A stretch of DNA of 64,000 nucleotides from Pseudomonadota bacterium (GTDB lineage Bacteria > Pseudomonadota > Alphaproteobacteria > Reyranellales > Reyranellaceae), in contig JAFEFF010000196.1 in assembly GCA_018240745.1 (NCBI GenBank), forward strand, positions 1 to 64,000, in the 5' to 3' direction. The position numbers and the translations under genes are program-made. The notes under the pieces were generated by a model, which was not told the origin of the DNA, did no database searches, and worked only from the letters and a program-made list of their open reading frames with translations. How positions within the stretch are numbered: the first letter of the stretch is position 1; every line of letters begins with the position of its first letter. Below, one piece after another: positions 1 through 8,572 of the stretch.

Positions 1-342
1 CTGCGACAAGCCGGTCTCCAGCGCCAGCGGATGATGGACCAGCGCGACCACTTGATGCGTGCGATGCAGAGCGGCGGCGGCTTCCGGCAGCACCCCGAAC
101 GCCAGCCCGTCGATCACGATCGGGCGACCCGCTGCGGCCGCTTGCAGACGCGCTCCGGCTTGCGCCTTCCGATCGGCGCTCGGCCGTGGGAAACCGTCGC
201 CGAGGCTGACGACCTCTACTTCCCAGCCGAGGCGATTCAACTCGGCGATGATTCGGCGGTCGTAGGCGTAGCCGCCGGTGACGGTCTGGATGTCGCCCGG
301 GATCGCCCAGGTTACGTCCCTGACTACGGGGTGCGGGGCCAC
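1..342 (-). CDS. Glycosyltransferase, N-terminal part (cut by window edge)
   Basis: On the minus strand an open frame runs off the left edge. From a GTG at 342 it reads [18 protein letters not shown], followed by a glycine-rich [11 protein letters not shown] stretch and later [17 protein letters not shown] and VALVHHPL. This matches the N-terminal half of a GT-B fold glycosyltransferase (GT4-like), with its nucleotide-sugar lobe and TGGY loop near residue 19. The start is uncertain: GTG codons at 342, 360 and 366 are all in frame and none has a clear ribosome site. It overlaps the stop of the upstream pterin-synthase-like gene by 19 bp, so the three leftmost genes probably form one operon. 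Acceptor and donor sugar cannot be told. Confidence 0.7.
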   Translation of the reverse strand, partial: MAPHPVVRDVTWAIPGDIQTVTGGYAYDRRIIAELNRLGWEVEVVSLGDGFPRPSADRKAQAGARLQAAAAGRPIVIDGLAFGVLPEAAAALHRTHQVVALVHHPLALETGLSQ

Positions 343-737
343 AACGGAGCCTCGTACCACGCGCACGCGACATGCGATTCGGAAAGGGTCACGCGGATCG
401 CCGTCAACGCCTTGCCGTCGCGGCCGAGGCCGCCCGAACGCGCGGCCCCCGCGAGGCCGTCGTGGATGTGCTTGGCAAGAAACTCCGTGGTCGTGTTGTG
501 CCCGGCGAAGGCGGGCAGGCCGTCGAGGTTCTTGTAGTTCAGCGGGCCCAGCGCAGCCTTCAGCGCCTCGTGCGCCCGGCCGATGTCGATCACGATGCCG
601 TTCTCGTCCAGCGTCTCGGCCATGAAAGCGGCATCGACGACGAAGGTCGCGCCATGCAGCTCCTGGGCGGGGCCGAATACCGCGCCCTTGAAGGAGTGGG
701 CGATCATGATGTGATCACGGACTTCAACGGCGAACAC
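324..737 (-). CDS. 6-pyruvoyl-tetrahydropterin synthase / QueD-like protein with altered zinc site
   Basis: This 137-residue protein has the T-fold of 6-pyruvoyl/6-carboxy-tetrahydropterin synthases. AHSF (His14), LHG (His28), the pterin-pocket TTTEFLA near residue 84 and a late Glu in [11 protein letters not shown] align with the family. True QueD/PTPS enzymes carry three zinc histidines and a catalytic cysteine before the HGH motif. Here HGH is HGA (Ala30 in place of the third ligand) and no cysteine occurs at the expected place. It may therefore bind metal weakly or do different pterin chemistry. It overlaps the dehydrogenase gene upstream by 14 bp and the glycosyltransferase downstream by 19 bp, which suggests one pathway. 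Queuosine precursor synthesis is unlikely because no queCEF genes are nearby. Confidence 0.8.
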   Translation of the reverse strand: MFAVEVRDHIMIAHSFKGAVFGPAQELHGATFVVDAAFMAETLDENGIVIDIGRAHEALKAALGPLNYKNLDGLPAFAGHNTTTEFLAKHIHDGLAGAARSGGLGRDGKALTAIRVTLSESHVACAWYEAPLWPRTP

Positions 738-1701
738 AGGATACCTCCGGGTAGTCGATGACCTGGCAAAGAGTGGAACTGGTGGAGGACAGTATCGTCG
801 GCAGGCGCACCGGCAGGTCGGCGAACCGCACCGCGGGCTCCAGCAGCACGTCGAGCCGGCGGTCGGCCAGCAAGGAAAGCGCTTTTTCCAGCCGACGGCG
901 ATGGGTCCATTGGCGGCGATGCGATGGCGCCACCATACCGACCTGGCTCGCGACCAGCTTGAGGCGGCGGCTGTGGAAGGCCCCGCCGAGCGGGACCGAC
1001 ACGGGCGTGGTGCCGTACCAGCTCAACTCGATGATCGTCGCTTCGTCGCGGGCGAGGCCGAGCGCGGTCGCGAGACCGGCGCTGCTGGTGCTCGCATGGA
1101 AGACCAGGTCGCATTCGGCCGGTGCTCGATCGGGCAGGGCGAAACGCAAGCCGAGACCTTCGGCAACGCGGGCACGAGCCGGGTTGATGTCGACCAGCGT
1201 GACCTCAGCGGCCGCGAGCATGCGACAGAGGAAGCCGGTCAATGTGCCGACCACGCCCGCACCCACGACAGCGATCTTCCCGAAAACCTCGCCGCCGGCA
1301 TCCCATACCGCGTTCAGCGCGGTCTCCATGTTGGCGCCGAGCACGGCGCGCGAGGCCGGCACGTTTGCGGGCACGGGCACAGCCATCTCGGCTGGCACGT
1401 CGAATACGGTCTGATGCGGATGAAGTGCGAACACCGTCTGACCGTTCTCGAGCGTGCCGACCGTGGCGTAGCCGTACTTGACCGGGAATGGAAAGTCGCC
1501 CGCCATGAACGGCGCGCGCATGCGCTGGTACTCCGACGGCGGAACGCGTCCGGCAGCGACCAGCGACTCAGTGCCACGGCTGACCGCACCGTGACGGGCG
1601 CGAATGCGCACTGCGCCGGCGGCCAAAGGCCCCAGCATCTCGTCCTCGATCCGCGCCTGGCCCGGGCCCACGTACCACAGCGCTTGGGCCGTCACGGCCA
1701 T
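724..1701 (-). CDS. Zinc-free medium-chain dehydrogenase/reductase (zinc-type ADH superfamily)
   Basis: A 325-residue medium-chain dehydrogenase. The N-terminal part has [14 protein letters not shown] and [10 protein letters not shown], and the Rossmann fold begins at [14 protein letters not shown] near residue 143, followed by [11 protein letters not shown] for NAD(P) binding. [23 protein letters not shown] marks the subfamily that sits beside 6-PTPS-like genes in alphaproteobacteria and resembles BchC. The catalytic cysteine and His-Glu pair of classical zinc alcohol dehydrogenases are not seen, so it is probably zinc-independent. It is the first gene of the leftward set and is divergent from opgH with about 50 bp between them. 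The substrate is unknown; linkage suggests a glycosylated or pterin-related product, which is inference. Confidence 0.75.
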   Translation of the reverse strand: MAVTAQALWYVGPGQARIEDEMLGPLAAGAVRIRARHGAVSRGTESLVAAGRVPPSEYQRMRAPFMAGDFPFPVKYGYATVGTLENGQTVFALHPHQTVFDVPAEMAVPVPANVPASRAVLGANMETALNAVWDAGGEVFGKIAVVGAGVVGTLTGFLCRMLAAAEVTLVDINPARARVAEGLGLRFALPDRAPAECDLVFHASTSSAGLATALGLARDEATIIELSWYGTTPVSVPLGGAFHSRRLKLVASQVGMVAPSHRRQWTHRRRLEKALSLLADRRLDVLLEPAVRFADLPVRLPTILSSTSSTLCQVIDYPEVSCVRR

Positions 1702-1751
1702 CGCGAGCCTCTCAAGTCGATTTGATCCCGCCCCGCACCCTGTCAGCTATC

Positions 1752-3506
1752 ATGCGCCGCATGCAATCGTTGATCGCATCGAGCGTTCGTTCTCGCCGTA
1801 TTGTGTTCGCAGCGTTGGTCGCGGTCTCGATCGCGACACTGATGATCCTGGCCGCTCGGGCGCTGTCGGCGGATGGGTTCGGCCCGGGCGATCTGGCGCT
1901 GCTGCTCTTGTTCAGCCTGACCACTCCGTGGCTTGCCGTCGGGTTCTGGAACTCGGTGATTGGCCTCGTCCTGATGCGCTTCGGCGACACCAGCGCGTTC
2001 CTGATTCCGGAGGCTGCACGCCAGCCCGAACCGACCGTGATCGCCGCCTCGACCGCGATCGTGATGTGCGTGCGCAACGAGAAGCCCGACCGCGTGCTGC
2101 GCAATCTCGATACCATGATGGGCGACCTCGATGCCGAAGGCTGGGCCGAGCGGTTCCATGTCTACATCCTGAGCGACACCGATCGGTCCGATGTCGCGGC
2201 CGCCGAGCAGCAGGCCTTCGAGGGGCTCGCCTGCAAATGGGCCGGCCGCTTCGGCGTCACCTATCGTCGTCGCGAGGTCAACACCGGCTTCAAGGCCGGC
2301 AACATCCGCGACTTCCTCGAGCGCTGGGGCGACCGTCACGATTTCATGGTCACCCTCGACGCCGACAGCTTCATGACGGCGGCCGGCATCCTGCGCTTGG
2401 TCGGGATCATGCAGCGTGCGCCCAGGCTCGGCATCCTGCAGAGCCTGGTGATCGGCATGCCGACGACCAGCGCCTTCGCGCGCCTGTTCCAGTTCGGCAT
2501 GCGCTTGGGCCTGCGCTCCTGGACGATCGGCAGCGCCTGGTGGCAGGCCGATTGCGGACCGTACTGGGGCCACAATGCCATCCTTCGGGTGGCCCCCTTC
2601 AAGGCGCATTGCGCGATCCCGCCGCTCGCCGGCAAGGGCATCCTGAGCGGCGATGTCCTGAGCCACGACCAGATCGAGGCGGCATTGATGCGGCGCGCCG
2701 GCTACCACGTGCGCGTGCTGCCGGAAGAAGATCTCGGCTGGGAGGAGAATCCGCCGACCCTGATCGAGTTTCTGCTCCGCGACCAACGCTGGCTGCAGGG
2801 CACGCTGCAATACCTCTTCTTCCTCGGCCTGCCCGGCCTCAAGCTGGTGAGCCGCATCCAGCTCCTGTTCGCGATGCTGATGTTCATCGGCTCGCCGGCC
2901 TGGATCGGGCTGTGGCTGCTCGCCACGGCGATGCTCGCCACGCAGGTCGGCGCGCCGAGCGTCATCGACGCCGACTATGGCGCAGCGTGGCTCGCGCTGG
3001 TGCTGACGATGTGGTTTGCACCCCGGATCGCGACCATAGTCGACGTGCTGTGCGATCCGGTCCTGCGGCGGGGATTCGGCGGCCCGCTGCGCTTCGCCGC
3101 CGGCGTTGTGAGCGAGACGATCTTCTGGCTGCTGCTCTCACCCATCATGTGGGTCTGCCACACGCTGTTCTTCCTCGGCCTGCCGATCGGCCGGGTCGCC
3201 GGCTGGCGCGTGCAGCAACGCGACGATCACTCGATCGGCTGGGCGACGGCCTTCACCAGACTGTGGCCGCAGATGCTGCTCGGCGTGTTGGGCCTCGCTG
3301 TCGTTGCTTTCACGCACCCGGCGGCACTGCCGTACGTGTTCATCCTCGTGGCGGGTGGACCCGCGCTTGCAGTGCCGCTCTGCGTCGTCACCTCGTGGCC
3401 GGGTGTCGGCCTGGCGCTGCAGCGCATCGGCATCGGCCGTCTGCCCGAGGAGACCGAGCGACCGGCCGCGCTCAGCCGGCGCGCATTCCTCGCAGCCGCC
3501 GACTGA
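1752..3506 (+). CDS. opgH: Glucans biosynthesis glucosyltransferase H (OpgH/MdoH)
   Basis: Inner-membrane family 2 glycosyltransferase that polymerises the beta-1,2-glucose backbone of osmoregulated periplasmic glucans. The first 70 residues form two membrane segments. A cytoplasmic GT2 domain follows, with IVMCVRNEKPDRVLRN, the acceptor DTDRSD, MVTLDADS (the D-x-D type metal site) and LPEEDLGWEENPP, then LRDQRWLQG, the QxxRW motif of processive synthases. Several C-terminal helices follow. At 584 residues it is shorter than E. coli OpgH (about 847) but typical of alphaproteobacterial forms. I use ATG 1752; a TTG at 1722 would add ten residues. No opgG is seen nearby. It leads the run opgH, FkbM methyltransferase, sugar kinase. 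Confidence 0.9.
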   Translation: MRRMQSLIASSVRSRRIVFAALVAVSIATLMILAARALSADGFGPGDLALLLLFSLTTPWLAVGFWNSVIGLVLMRFGDTSAFLIPEAARQPEPTVIAASTAIVMCVRNEKPDRVLRNLDTMMGDLDAEGWAERFHVYILSDTDRSDVAAAEQQAFEGLACKWAGRFGVTYRRREVNTGFKAGNIRDFLERWGDRHDFMVTLDADSFMTAAGILRLVGIMQRAPRLGILQSLVIGMPTTSAFARLFQFGMRLGLRSWTIGSAWWQADCGPYWGHNAILRVAPFKAHCAIPPLAGKGILSGDVLSHDQIEAALMRRAGYHVRVLPEEDLGWEENPPTLIEFLLRDQRWLQGTLQYLFFLGLPGLKLVSRIQLLFAMLMFIGSPAWIGLWLLATAMLATQVGAPSVIDADYGAAWLALVLTMWFAPRIATIVDVLCDPVLRRGFGGPLRFAAGVVSETIFWLLLSPIMWVCHTLFFLGLPIGRVAGWRVQQRDDHSIGWATAFTRLWPQMLLGVLGLAVVAFTHPAALPYVFILVAGGPALAVPLCVVTSWPGVGLALQRIGIGRLPEETERPAALSRRAFLAAAD

Positions 3507-3507
3507 C

Positions 3508-4239
3508 ATGTTACGCACGGCCTTCGGCGTCGCCCGCTCGCTGCGCATCTACTACGGCCATCCGGCGCGGGCGCGCGCGATGGACGGGCTCTACGCGCGG
3601 TTCATCTCGCCGGATGATCTCGTGTTCGACATCGGCGCCCATGTCGGGAATCGCATCGCCTCGTTCCGGCGCCTCGGCGCGCGCATCGTCGGCGTCGAGC
3701 CGCAGCCCGCGCTGCAGCGGGTCTTGCGGCTGCTCTACGGCCGCGATCCGCGCGTCACGCTCGTGCCCGCCGCCGTCGGGCGTACGATCGGAACCGCCGA
3801 GATGAAGATCAATCCCGGCAACCCGACCATCTCGACCCTGTCCGACGCCTTCATCGCGGCGAGCCTCGGCTCCGCCGGCTGGCAAAGCGAGTCCTGGCCA
3901 AGATCGCTCAGCGTTCCCGTTACCACGCTCGATGCCCTGATCGCCGCGCACGGCCGGCCCGCCTTCATCAAGCTCGATGTCGAGGGTTTCGAGGCCGAGG
4001 CGCTCGCGGGTCTCTCGCAGCCTGTGCCGGCGCTCTCCTTCGAGTTCACGACCATCCAGCGCGCCGTGGCACTGGCCTGTCTCGAGCGCTGCACCGCGCT
4101 CGGCTACACCGGGTTCAATGCGGCGCTCGGTGAATCGCAGGCGCTCGGCGAATGGCGGGATGCGCAGGCGATGGCCGACTGGCTGAACGGTTTGCCGCAC
4201 GAGGCGAACTCGGGTGATGTCTACGCAGGGATGGCATGA
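3508..4239 (+). CDS. FkbM-family SAM-dependent methyltransferase
   Basis: A 243-residue methyltransferase of the FkbM type. The AdoMet motif I is VFDIGAHVGNR (about residues 34-44), followed by IVGVEPQPA, and the family signature FIKLDVEGFEAEAL lies near residue 155. FkbM enzymes methylate hydroxyl groups of sugars or polyketides. The gene begins one base after the opgH stop and its TGA overlaps the next ATG (ATGA), so translation is probably coupled across opgH, this gene and the kinase. A role in decorating periplasmic glucan or a related sugar is plausible from position but not shown. Confidence 0.85.
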   Translation: MLRTAFGVARSLRIYYGHPARARAMDGLYARFISPDDLVFDIGAHVGNRIASFRRLGARIVGVEPQPALQRVLRLLYGRDPRVTLVPAAVGRTIGTAEMKINPGNPTISTLSDAFIAASLGSAGWQSESWPRSLSVPVTTLDALIAAHGRPAFIKLDVEGFEAEALAGLSQPVPALSFEFTTIQRAVALACLERCTALGYTGFNAALGESQALGEWRDAQAMADWLNGLPHEANSGDVYAGMA

Positions 4240-5081
4240 ACCGCGTCGTGGTGATCGGCAATGCAGGGCTCGATTTGCGGCTCGTCGTGCCGCGCCTGCC
4301 GTTGCCGGGCGAGACCCTGATCGGCGCCGAGGCGGCGCGGGCGCTGGGCGGCAAGGGGCTGAACCAGGCAGTGGTGGCGGCGCGGTGCGGCGTGCCGGTA
4401 CGGTTCTGCGCACCGCTCGGCAACGATGCGCCCCAGGCCGACACGGTCGAACGTCGCCTTTCAGTGGAGCGGTTCGACCGGCTTCTGCTGCCGCGCCTCG
4501 CCCATCCGACCGACTTCTCCCTGCTGATGGTGCTGCCGGGTGGCGACAACAGCATCGTCAGCACCAGTGCCTGCTCGCTCGCGCTTACCTTCGCCGATGG
4601 CGAACCGGCGTTGCAGGAGATCGGCCCGGGCGATGTCGTGCTGCTGCAAGGCAACCTCGCGCTCGACGTCACTGGCGCCATCCTCGCAGCGGCACGGCGT
4701 GCCGGCGCCACCACGGTCTTCAATCCCGCGCCCTTCTGGCCGGGCGCCGAGAGGCTGGTCGCACAGAGCAGCCTGGTGATCGCCAACCGCCTCGAGGCGA
4801 AGGCGCTCGGCACGGCGCTCGACGGTGTCGCGTCGATCGTGACGCTGGGCGCCGACGGTTGCCTGTTTGGCGGCCGCGCGTTTCCGGCCGAGAAGATCGC
4901 GGCGGTCGACACGACCGGCTGTGGCGATGCCTTCTGCGGCGTAATGGCGGCGGCGCTGGCGCGCGGCATCGCGATCGAGTCGGCAATCGACTTGGCGCAG
5001 AAGGCGGCGGCCCTGACCGCGACGCGGCCGGGCGCGTTCGATGCGCTGCCCTCGCGCGAGGAACTGTCCCTAGCCCGGTAG
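4236..5081 (+). CDS. PfkB-family carbohydrate kinase (ribokinase-like)
   Basis: A 281-residue ribokinase-fold sugar kinase. The N-terminal GNAGLDLRL and ALGGKGLNQAVVAARCG form the substrate lid and the signature-1 GGKGxNQA. The C-terminal signature VDTTGCGDAFCG (about residues 226-237) contains the catalytic base Asp in GCGDAF and the anion hole. ATP is the expected phosphate donor. Ribokinase itself has DTTAAGDTF, so the cysteine and alanine changes suggest another sugar. It overlaps the FkbM gene by 4 bp. It converges with the gamma-glutamyltransferase gene, overlapping its 3' end by 12 bp. Substrate unknown. Confidence 0.85.
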   Translation: MNRVVVIGNAGLDLRLVVPRLPLPGETLIGAEAARALGGKGLNQAVVAARCGVPVRFCAPLGNDAPQADTVERRLSVERFDRLLLPRLAHPTDFSLLMVLPGGDNSIVSTSACSLALTFADGEPALQEIGPGDVVLLQGNLALDVTGAILAAARRAGATTVFNPAPFWPGAERLVAQSSLVIANRLEAKALGTALDGVASIVTLGADGCLFGGRAFPAEKIAAVDTTGCGDAFCGVMAAALARGIAIESAIDLAQKAAALTATRPGAFDALPSREELSLAR

Positions 5082-6755
5082 GACGAACCGCACACCCTGC
5101 CGGGCTAGGCCGCCGCCGAGGCCGACCGCCGCGCCGTCGGCGCGCCAGCAGGCGGCGCCGGTCATGCTGCCGTCGGTGTGGAACTGGATGCCGTTCATGC
5201 CGCCCGACACCGTCGGCATGCGGACCAGCTTGTGGCCACGCGCTTCGAGGCCCTGGCGGATACTTTCCGGGATGCCGTGCTCGACCTCGAGGAACGGGCC
5301 CTCGGTCCAGACGCGCGGCGCCTCGACCGCCTCCTGCAGGCTCATGCCATGGTCGATCAGGTTGATCAGGGCCTGCATCGCCGCCGGGAAGATCTTGCGC
5401 CCGCCCGGCAGGCCCAACGCATAGACGACCTTGCCGTCGCGCAGCGCCATCATCGGCGACATCGAGGTGGTGACCCGCTTGCCCGGTGCGATCGAAAGGG
5501 CGTTGCCCGGCCGAGGATCGAAGTTCGACATGTAGTCGTTGGGGATCATGCCGGTGCCCGGAATGATGAAGCGGGCGCCGAACAGGCTGTTGATGGTCTG
5601 TGTGGTGGTGACGACGTTGCCCCTGCCGTCGGCGACGGTGAGATGAGTGGTGTCGGCGCCTTCCTTGGCCAGCAGGCCGCCCGTCCATTGCCTGGCCTTC
5701 GTGAGATCGATGCCGGCGCGCCGCTGGTCGGCGTAGGCCTTCGAGGTGATGCGTTCGACCGGCACCTTGACGAAGGCCGGATCGCCGCTCGCCTCGGCGC
5801 GATCGGCGAACGCGATCTTCAGCACTTCGGCCAGCAGGTGGATCGTGTCGACCGTGCCGAAGCCGAGCCTGGCGACCTCATAGCCTTCGAGGATGTTCAG
5901 CATCTGGGTGATGTGCACGCCCGAGGCCGCGGGCGGCGGTGGGCCGACGATCTCCCAGCCGCGATACTGGCCGCTGATCGGTTGGCGCTCGACGATTCGA
6001 TAGCCGGTGAGATCCTTGGAGGAGAGGAAGGCGCCGGTGCGCTCCATGCATTCGACCACCAGGTCGCCGAGCGGCCCGCCATGCAGCGCGCTCTCGCCGT
6101 CCTTGGCGATCAGCTGCAGCGCCTCGCCATAGTCGGCCTGAACCAGAGTCTCACCGGCCTCCAGCGGCGTGCCGTCCGGCACCAGCCGGTCGGCGGCAAA
6201 GGGATCCTGCATGAGGTCGGGCGCGCAATCCCTGATGCAGTCGGCAAGGTACGGCGTCACGGTGAAGCCGCGCGTGGCGTGGCGGATCGCTGGCTGCATG
6301 ACGTCGGCGAGCGGCAGCGTTCCGTAGGTCCGGAGTGCATGCGTCCAGGCGAGCAGCGACCCCGGCGTGGCGACCGCCTTGGGGCCGAGCTGGTTCTCGC
6401 GCTTTTCGACGTCGTAGACGTTGGGCGGCGTGCCGGCGATGGGCTTGAACATGGTCGGATGGCCGGCCAGCGGTACTGCGCTCATGCCGTCGATCACCCG
6501 GTGGCTGCCGTCGGCGAGACGGATGTGGCAGGTCGTGCCGCCGATCAGCCCGACCATCATCGGCTCGACGACGGTCAGCGCGAACTGCGCGGCGACAGCG
6601 GCGTCGATCGCATTGCCGCCCGCAGCCAGCATCTCCATGCCCGCGGCCGAGGCCAGCGGATGGTTGGTCACGACCATGCCATTGCGGCCCTGCGCCGGCT
6701 GCTTCTCGCACGTGAAAACAGTACCGGCGCGCTGCCGCCAACTCGACTCGCTCAT
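5070..6755 (-). CDS. Gamma-glutamyltransferase family protein
   Basis: A 561-residue Ntn-hydrolase of the gamma-glutamyltranspeptidase family. It has the N-terminal GMVVTNHPLASAAGMEMLAAGG and GNAIDAAVAA, the processing point at DTTHLTVAD (Thr as predicted nucleophile after autocleavage) and downstream GNVVTTTQTINSLFGA and PGGRKIFPA. No signal peptide is seen, unlike periplasmic Ggt, so it may be cytoplasmic and act on gamma-glutamyl or other amide substrates. The start at 6755 follows a good GGGGAAG ribosome site. A much longer frame upstream is open only by chance and covers the antisense of other sequence. The 3' end overlaps the sugar kinase by 12 bp. Confidence 0.87.
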   Translation of the reverse strand: MSESSWRQRAGTVFTCEKQPAQGRNGMVVTNHPLASAAGMEMLAAGGNAIDAAVAAQFALTVVEPMMVGLIGGTTCHIRLADGSHRVIDGMSAVPLAGHPTMFKPIAGTPPNVYDVEKRENQLGPKAVATPGSLLAWTHALRTYGTLPLADVMQPAIRHATRGFTVTPYLADCIRDCAPDLMQDPFAADRLVPDGTPLEAGETLVQADYGEALQLIAKDGESALHGGPLGDLVVECMERTGAFLSSKDLTGYRIVERQPISGQYRGWEIVGPPPPAASGVHITQMLNILEGYEVARLGFGTVDTIHLLAEVLKIAFADRAEASGDPAFVKVPVERITSKAYADQRRAGIDLTKARQWTGGLLAKEGADTTHLTVADGRGNVVTTTQTINSLFGARFIIPGTGMIPNDYMSNFDPRPGNALSIAPGKRVTTSMSPMMALRDGKVVYALGLPGGRKIFPAAMQALINLIDHGMSLQEAVEAPRVWTEGPFLEVEHGIPESIRQGLEARGHKLVRMPTVSGGMNGIQFHTDGSMTGAACWRADGAAVGLGGGLARQGVRFVLPG

Positions 6756-6850
6756 GCTCTTCCCCTTGGGCCGTTCCCCGCAGAATAGCGGCAAACCGCC
6801 GTGGCGGCCGCTGCTATGCAATCCGAGGGTGAGGTCCCACGATCCCGGCC

Positions 6851-7759
6851 TCAACGCCTGAGCGTGATGACCGCCGCGCCGCCCCTGCAGTTGAAACGTA
6901 CCGTGGGCGGCGCGACGCCGAGGCCTGGCGAGGTGTAGCCCGTCATCGCCCCTTCCCGCCAAACTCCCGATGCGGCATGCCGGCAGCGCACGAGCTGGGT
7001 GAATACGATGCGGCCGCCCGGCAGACAGACCTGGCCGCCGTGCGTATGGCCGCAAAGATAGAGCGCGCATCCGGCCGCCGCGGCGTGGTCGGCCATCTCG
7101 GCGGAGTGCACCAGGGCGATGCGGCAGTCGTCGACCTGTTCGTCGAGCGCGGCCCGGGCGGCGGCCGAGTAGAAGTTGTGGACGTCGTCGAGGCCGGTAA
7201 CGCGCACGACCTCGCCGCCGCGCGACAAGATCGTCGATTGGTTCACCAGCACCTCGAAGCCCAGCCCCTCGAGGGCCTCCATCATCTCGACCGGATCGTG
7301 ATTGCCCAGCACGGCCAGTCGCCGATCGCGCACCGTGACGCCGGCCAGCGCGCGTTTCAGCGGCTCGACCGACTGGCCGAGCGAGTGGCGCTGGCGGCCG
7401 TGCACGTCGCCGGTGAGGGCAAGCAGATCGACTTCGATGCCGTCGAGCAGGCGCGCCGCGACGTCGGTTAGCGCCGGCAGCATGTCGAGATGCGAGTCGC
7501 TGACATGCAGGATGCGATAGCCGTCGAAGGCTGCCGGCAATCCGGTGACCGGCAGCTCGAGCCGGGTCAGCTCGAGATCGAGCGCATTGCGAACGCCGCG
7601 GGCGTACCATGGGGTGAACTGGAGCGCGCGGCCGAACAGTTCGAGCAGGAGGGAGAACGCCCCATGGCGCCAGCGCGGCCGCAAGCCGTTGGGGCTGCTC
7701 CAATGCCAGCCGGTGACGATCGCCCGGCGCCGCGTCGCCCATTCCTCGTCGCGAACCAT
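6851..7759 (-). CDS. Calcineurin-like metallophosphoesterase
   Basis: A 302-residue metallophosphoesterase with all core motifs: VSDSHLD (86-92), GDVHG (117-121), GNHD (152-155), LVHSAEMAD and CGHTHGGQ (236-243), which together bind a dinuclear metal centre. The C-terminal GHTHGGQ and overall size resemble YaeI/LpxG-type enzymes that act on phospholipid or UDP-diacylglucosamine substrates. The hydrophobic stretch at 34-50 could be a membrane anchor. It stands about 95 bp upstream of the gamma-glutamyltransferase gene on the same strand and may be cotranscribed. The precise substrate is unknown. Confidence 0.85.
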   Translation of the reverse strand: MVRDEEWATRRRAIVTGWHWSSPNGLRPRWRHGAFSLLLELFGRALQFTPWYARGVRNALDLELTRLELPVTGLPAAFDGYRILHVSDSHLDMLPALTDVAARLLDGIEVDLLALTGDVHGRQRHSLGQSVEPLKRALAGVTVRDRRLAVLGNHDPVEMMEALEGLGFEVLVNQSTILSRGGEVVRVTGLDDVHNFYSAAARAALDEQVDDCRIALVHSAEMADHAAAAGCALYLCGHTHGGQVCLPGGRIVFTQLVRCRHAASGVWREGAMTGYTSPGLGVAPPTVRFNCRGGAAVITLRR

Positions 7760-7858
7760 ATTCTCGCAACAGCTAGCCTGATTCGGTGGCGGATGCAGCC
7801 GGGGATTGGACCCATGGGGTCGCAGCGGTAGACTTCCCCATCAACCGGGGAGTCCTCC

Positions 7859-8572
7859 ATGAGCGTCATCCTGTCCCGCCGACTTTTCCTTGCATCGAGC
7901 GCGGCGATACTCGCCACCCGTGCCGCCGCCGCCGACAAGATCAAGCCCGGCCCGACCAGCGCGCTGCTGGTGATTGACGTCCAGAACTGCTTCGTCGACG
8001 GCGGCACCCTGCCGGTGAAGGGCGGTGCGCAGATCGTGCCGGTGATCAACAAGCTCGCGCCCGCGTTCGAGAACGTCGTCGTTACCCAGGATTGGCATAC
8101 CCCGGGCCATACCTCTTTCGCATCGGCCCATGCCGGCAAGAAGCCGTTCGAGACGACACAGCTCTCCTACGGCACGCAGGTGCTGTGGCCCGACCACTGC
8201 GTGCAAGGCAGCGAGGACGCCGCGCTCCTCAAGGACCTCAAGGTCCCGACCGCACAGCTGGTCGTGCGCAAGGGCTTCCACAAGGAGGTCGACAGCTATT
8301 CCGCCTTCGAGGAGGCCGACCGCAAGACCACGACCGGCCTCGGCGCCTATCTGAAAGCGCGCGGCATCGACACGGTGTTCCTGGTCGGGCTGGCGACCGA
8401 TTTCTGCGTCGCCTGGAGTGCGGTAGATGCCCGCAAGCTCGGCTTCACGGCCTACGTCATCGAGGACGCCACCCGGGCCATCGACCTCAACGGCTCGCTG
8501 GCAGCCGCCTGGAAACAAATGACCGACGCTGGCGTGAAGCGGATCCAGTCGGCCGACATCCAGACTGCTTGA
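7859..8572 (+). CDS. pncA: Nicotinamidase (isochorismatase fold) with N-terminal export-like leader
   Basis: A 237-residue cysteine amidase that would deamidate nicotinamide to nicotinate for NAD salvage. The catalytic triad is visible as Asp40 (LLVIDVQNCF), Lys138 (VVRKGFHKE) and Cys183 (ATDFCVAWSA). The metal site DWHTPGH gives Asp78, His80 and His84. The KGFHKEVDSYSAF segment is characteristic of PncA. Unusually, it begins with a hydrophobic leader, SRRLFLASSAAILATRAAAA, that resembles a Tat-type signal with a consecutive Arg pair. Export would be odd for a NAD-salvage enzyme. Start 7859 follows GGAG. No other NAD genes are adjacent. Confidence 0.9.
   Translation: MSVILSRRLFLASSAAILATRAAAADKIKPGPTSALLVIDVQNCFVDGGTLPVKGGAQIVPVINKLAPAFENVVVTQDWHTPGHTSFASAHAGKKPFETTQLSYGTQVLWPDHCVQGSEDAALLKDLKVPTAQLVVRKGFHKEVDSYSAFEEADRKTTTGLGAYLKARGIDTVFLVGLATDFCVAWSAVDARKLGFTAYVIEDATRAIDLNGSLAAAWKQMTDAGVKRIQSADIQTA

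Noticed and set aside
6756..7769. N-terminal extension of the gamma-glutamyltransferase to 899 codons
   Set aside because: The extra part covers the metallophosphoesterase gene in another frame and has no family features. A ribosome site and normal family length support the start at 6755.
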